From Candidatus Woesearchaeota archaeon (GTDB lineage Archaea > Nanobdellota > Nanobdellia > Woesearchaeales > WJKV01), in contig WJKV01000079.1 of NCBI GenBank assembly GCA_014728875.1, positions 1-8,447 on the forward strand: a stretch of 8,447 bases of DNA, written 5' to 3'. Positions 6,540 through 8,447 of this stretch are shown here, in pieces. The first letter of the stretch is position 1. Every line of letters begins with the position of its first letter. Under the pieces are notes generated by a model. That model made no database searches and was not told where the DNA came from. It saw nothing but the letters and a program-made list of their open reading frames with translations. Position numbers and translations under genes: made by a program.

Positions 6540-7592
6540 TTATTCAAGTTTTTGGATAATCAGCTGCTTGAACTCTTTTCCGACCATTTCCATTGCTTTT
6601 TTCGAGATATCTCCCGGAGTGAGGTAAAGAGCAGGCATGTTCTTTGACTGTGCCTGGATATAGGTGGTGCTAAGGTCCCCGTCATTGCTTCTTTTCTTGC
6701 TTTTTGCTTTTGCAAAATACTCTATGTCTCCGATGGTTGTCGGAACCAGCAATGTCATTTGTATCTCTTTTTCTTTTCTTATTATGTCAACTTCTAAAAT
6801 CTTGATGTTCTTTTTGTTGCAGAACGCTTTAATCTGCTCGAAAAATTTGTCTTTTATGTCTTCAGCAAAATCTTTCTGGTCTTCATAATCCTCGATTTCT
6901 TTCTGCTTGTCCTCTGAAAGTGCTGTTTTCTTCTTTCGTGTTCTTGTTGCCTTTTTTTGTTTTTGTTTTGGTCCTTCTTTTTCTATGCCTTTTTCTTTCT
7001 CTACTTTCTGTACTTGCTTTTTCTCTTCTTTGGGTTCTTTTTGCTCTTTCTTTTCAGGTTTTTCCTGGACAATTGCTTTTTCAACCACTGCTTTGGGCTG
7101 CTCTGGCTTCACTTCAGAGACTGCCGGCCTTGTTTCTGCAGCTGGCTGAGATTTAGGCTTCTCTCTCTCCATCAAGATTTCCTTGATCAGATTAACAGCT
7201 TCTTGATCAGTAACCAAATAATATTTCCAGAACAGTTCTGTCTTGTTTACTTTCAATGGGACTGCGAAATCTTTTATGTTTCTCATCGCAACCTGAAACA
7301 AAGGGCTCAATGCCTTGTCCTGCACGATTTTTTTCTCTTTAAGAAAATCATGAGCCTTTTTATCTTTCTCATTAAGATAATCTACCAATCTCGAAAGTCT
7401 GCTGCTCTGCTCTGGCAGATAATATACAGGACTTCCTCCTATCTTTGTATGCGACAGCTTTAATTTTTTCTGATCCACCAATTCAGACAGATGAGCTGCT
7501 GTAAACAACGAATCAAGCCCCAGGTCTTTGCTTATCTCTCTGGGCAGCACAGGCCCCTTTGTCTTGATAAGATTCAGGATTTTTTCTTGCAT
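6540..7592 (-). CDS. Winged-helix protein with long charged linker and C-terminal nuclease-fold-like domain, function unknown
   Basis: I do not recognise a named family for this 350-aa protein. Residues 1-60 look like a winged-helix DNA-binding domain: helix ILNLIKTKG, then LPREISKDLGLD, a recognition-helix candidate SLFTAAHLSELVDQ (28-41), and a beta wing ending in PVYYLP (55-60). Residues 65-142 are predicted mostly helical and hydrophobic-patterned (FWKYYLVTDQEAVNLI). Residues about 143-245 are a low-complexity linker of Lys, Glu, Gln and Pro with a very basic patch at 210-223. Residues about 246-350 form a compact domain whose apparent element order is helix, three strands, helix, strand, helix, as in the core of restriction-endonuclease-like folds. 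However, the E-x-K position in the third strand reads AKAKSKK (294-300), so catalysis is doubtful. It lies between endA and fen1 on the same strand and has a TATA box 26 nt upstream of its ATG. A nucleic-acid-binding role is a reasonable inference; no activity can be assigned. Confidence 0.85.
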   Translation of the reverse strand: MQEKILNLIKTKGPVLPREISKDLGLDSLFTAAHLSELVDQKKLKLSHTKIGGSPVYYLPEQSSRLSRLVDYLNEKDKKAHDFLKEKKIVQDKALSPLFQVAMRNIKDFAVPLKVNKTELFWKYYLVTDQEAVNLIKEILMEREKPKSQPAAETRPAVSEVKPEQPKAVVEKAIVQEKPEKKEQKEPKEEKKQVQKVEKEKGIEKEGPKQKQKKATRTRKKKTALSEDKQKEIEDYEDQKDFAEDIKDKFFEQIKAFCNKKNIKILEVDIIRKEKEIQMTLLVPTTIGDIEYFAKAKSKKRSNDGDLSTTYIQAQSKNMPALYLTPGDISKKAMEMVGKEFKQLIIQKLE

Positions 7593-7613
7593 GAATATAA
7601 AGATAAGAAGCTA

Positions 7614-7622
7614 GTATTTATC
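7614..7622 (-). promoter_or_regulatory. TATA-like box for the winged-helix gene
   Basis: Read on the minus strand the sequence is GATAAATAC, centred about 26 nt upstream of the ATG at 7592. It begins right after the endA stop codon. This would let the winged-helix, fen1 and trm5 genes be transcribed apart from endA. The box is imperfect, so the support is moderate. Confidence 0.42.
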
Positions 7623-7624
7623 CC

Positions 7625-8209
7625 TTATGGTCTGACCCATCTGATTTCATAGTATGTTACATCATTCTCCTGGTCAACAATTCCTATCAATAGCCTTTTC
7701 TTGGTGCTGGTCGCCACCCTGTTCTTCGCTGAAAAATCATACCAGGTAAGCCCTTGATTTTCTGCCACAGGAAACACGAGCCATTTCGCATGATCTTCTC
7801 CAGGCTTGACTCCTCTGTCATACACCCTGAAATCCGCCCCGAACTTGAGCGCGGTCTGGACTATGTATCCTCTGTTTCTAAGATCCTTGTATACACAGAA
7901 TCTCGTCCATAACTGCGGTTCTAATTCTTCTGCAATGCGCAGAAACCTATCAAATGTCAATTTTTTCCTGCCTTCTTTCAGGTTTATCTTGCCTTTCTCC
8001 AGCAGGTAAAGCGCTTCCAGCAGATTGAACTGCAGTTCTCCTGTGCCCAGCAGTGTGCCGAATCTGCTTTTATTGTACAATTCTCTGCTCTCGTCGCTTT
8101 TCTCTGCAATGATCCTGTCCTTGACAAATGCTGCTTTAATTGCTTTCTTTTTCGCGCTTGCTTTCTTCTTTTCAGCTGTCTTTGTAGATTTTGTTTTCTT
8201 TGCCATCAT
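7625..8209 (-). CDS. endA: tRNA-splicing endonuclease EndA
   Basis: EndA removes introns from pre-tRNA by cutting bulge-helix-bulge structures. Counting from the start chosen here (194 aa), the catalytic triad is Tyr130 (FRVYDRG), His140 (EDHAKWLV) and Lys171 (TKKRLLIGIVD). The spacings of 10 and 31 residues equal those of the Methanocaldococcus enzyme (Y115, H125, K156). The N-terminal domain carries the family-like NLLEALYLLEKGKINL segment (about 62-77). About 180-190 aa with one catalytic domain suggests a homotetramer, or one half of a two-subunit enzyme. The frame stays open to an ATG at 8260, but that longer form would encode its own TATA box at 8232-8240. The ATG at 8209 (or the adjacent ATG at 8206) is 27-30 nt from that box and fits a leaderless mRNA. 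Residues 3-26 form an unusual Lys/Ala/Ser/Thr-rich basic tail before the fold begins. Confidence 0.93.
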   Translation of the reverse strand: MMAKKTKSTKTAEKKKASAKKKAIKAAFVKDRIIAEKSDESRELYNKSRFGTLLGTGELQFNLLEALYLLEKGKINLKEGRKKLTFDRFLRIAEELEPQLWTRFCVYKDLRNRGYIVQTALKFGADFRVYDRGVKPGEDHAKWLVFPVAENQGLTWYDFSAKNRVATSTKKRLLIGIVDQENDVTYYEIRWVRP

Positions 8210-8231
8210 TCTGATTTTATGGCCTTGCCCA

Positions 8232-8246
8232 TTTATATAACTTTCC
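8232..8246 (-). promoter_or_regulatory. BRE and TATA box of endA
   Basis: Read on the minus strand, a BRE-like GGAAAG (8241-8246) is followed directly by TTATATAAA (8232-8240). The box centre is 27 nt before the ATG at 8209, which places transcription start at or next to that codon. This decides the endA start and argues against the longer reading frame beginning at 8260. Confidence 0.68.
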
Positions 8247-8259
8247 GTTATAAATCGCA

Positions 8260-8276
8260 AGAAACTTTATATATTA
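8260..8276 (+). promoter_or_regulatory. BRE and TATA box of the TRAM-domain gene
   Basis: AGAAAC (8260-8265, BRE-like) directly precedes TTTATATATTA (8266-8276). The expected transcription start is about 8295, which leaves a 5' untranslated leader of about 50 nt. A further AT box (TTATAAAT, 8248-8255) lies between this and the endA box and could serve as an alternative start. Confidence 0.62.
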
Positions 8277-8298
8277 CTTATACTGACTTTTAGGTCTA

Positions 8299-8323
8299 TT
8301 GCAGCGAGCGCCAATCGCTGCAA
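8299..8323 (+). promoter_or_regulatory. Hairpin in the 5' leader of the TRAM-domain mRNA
   Basis: TTGCAGCGA (8299-8307) and TCGCTGCAA (8315-8323) form a perfect nine-pair stem with a seven-base loop GCGCCAA. The stem is far more GC-rich than the surrounding intergenic DNA. It lies within a few bases of the predicted transcription start and ends 8 nt before the Shine-Dalgarno sequence. A run of six A then follows. It could be an mRNA stability element, a binding site for the encoded RNA-binding protein, or a DNA operator. Confidence 0.6.
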
Positions 8324-8331
8324 AAAAGCCA

Positions 8332-8336
8332 GAGGT
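8332..8336 (+). promoter_or_regulatory. Shine-Dalgarno sequence of the TRAM-domain gene
   Basis: GAGGT ends 9 nt before the ATG at 8346 and can pair with the anti-Shine-Dalgarno end of 16S rRNA. It is the only strong one I see in the window; the other promoter-proximal genes look leaderless. Confidence 0.65.
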
Positions 8337-8345
8337 AATAAAAAT

Positions 8346-8447
8346 ATGAAGAAAAGAAGTTTGACACCCCCTGTAAATGTCGGGGATGTTGTTGAGGTAA
8401 GGATCGAGGCTGTCGGCGAAAAAGGCGACGGCATAGGAAAGATCAAG
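8346..8447 (+). CDS. TRAM-domain RNA-binding protein (3' end outside window)
   Basis: Thirty-four codons are visible before the window ends. After a basic MKKRSLTPP start, the sequence VNVGDVVEVRIEAVGEKGDGIGKIK (11-34) is the opening of a TRAM domain: the VGD-V-V-IE-hydrophobic strand pattern followed by G-x-KGDGI is diagnostic. Stand-alone archaeal TRAM proteins are small (about 70 aa), and some act as RNA chaperones in the cold or as global RNA binders. TRAM is also found fused to methylthiotransferases and RNA methyltransferases, and the missing 3' part would tell which this is. A TRAM domain so near the N-terminus favours a small stand-alone protein or an RlmD/TrmA-type enzyme. The start is fixed by the Shine-Dalgarno sequence 9 nt upstream. 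Confidence 0.82.
   Translation, partial: MKKRSLTPPVNVGDVVEVRIEAVGEKGDGIGKIK

Noticed and set aside
6925..7160. Repetitive-looking cttttt/ctttc tracts that could be taken for a DNA repeat array
   Set aside because: They vary in length and spacing and are explained by Lys and Glu codons of the protein linker; there is no fixed repeat unit as in a CRISPR or tandem array.
6907..7463. Several plus-strand open frames rich in Phe, Leu and Ser opposite the winged-helix gene
   Set aside because: They are mirror images of the Lys/Glu-rich linker codons on the minus strand; composition is biased, and no promoter or family signature supports them.
8299..8323. The leader hairpin as a tRNA or other structured RNA gene
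   Set aside because: Only one stem is present, with no cloverleaf, no box C/D or other RNA-gene signature, and it is placed as a 5' leader before a Shine-Dalgarno sequence and ATG.
1..8447. Mobile elements, CRISPR arrays, toxin-antitoxin or phage genes
   Set aside because: I saw no transposase, integrase, terminal inverted repeats, direct-repeat arrays or defence-type domains; apart from the small gene and the winged-helix gene everything is recognisable housekeeping.

Overview
This window is a compact stretch of an archaeal genome. The evidence is a proteasome-activating AAA ATPase (PAN type), a FEN1 nuclease with a C-terminal PCNA-binding box, an archaeal Trm5-type tRNA methyltransferase, a splicing endonuclease of the EndA family and a TRAM-domain protein, together with BRE/TATA promoters about 27 nt upstream of start codons (leaderless mRNAs). 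Short intergenic gaps and short proteins suggest a small-genome lineage such as a DPANN archaeon (Woesearchaeota/Pacearchaeota-like). That placement is an inference and was not tested by phylogeny.

Layout. Positions 1-2379 (+) hold a two-gene operon for the TldD/TldE metalloprotease; TldD is cut by the window edge. Positions 2380-2681 hold a previously unlisted 54-codon gene on the minus strand (2416-2580) for a single-pass membrane microprotein, then a divergent promoter region. Positions 2682-4441 (+) hold a PAN-like ATPase followed after 5 nt by an RlmE/FtsJ rRNA 2'-O-methyltransferase. A 27-nt AT-rich gap with a small hairpin separates this from a convergent minus-strand block at 4469-8209. 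In transcription order that block is endA, an unrecognised winged-helix protein, fen1, and trm5, whose start overlaps the end of fen1 by 10 nt. At the right edge a divergent promoter region drives endA to the left and a TRAM-domain gene (cut by the window edge) to the right. The TRAM mRNA appears to have a structured leader and a Shine-Dalgarno sequence, unlike several neighbours that look leaderless.

How the genes fit together. The minus-strand block joins tRNA maturation (intron removal by EndA, G37 methylation by Trm5) with DNA replication and repair (FEN1). The plus-strand middle block joins protein turnover (PAN) with ribosome maturation (RlmE). The most interesting unknown is the 350-aa protein at 6540-7592: a winged-helix head, a roughly 100-residue charged linker, and a C-terminal domain whose predicted element order resembles a nuclease fold but without an obvious catalytic triad. 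Secondary points of interest are the membrane microprotein, the TRAM leader hairpin, the altered NxP motif in Trm5 and the degenerate HbYX tail of PAN.
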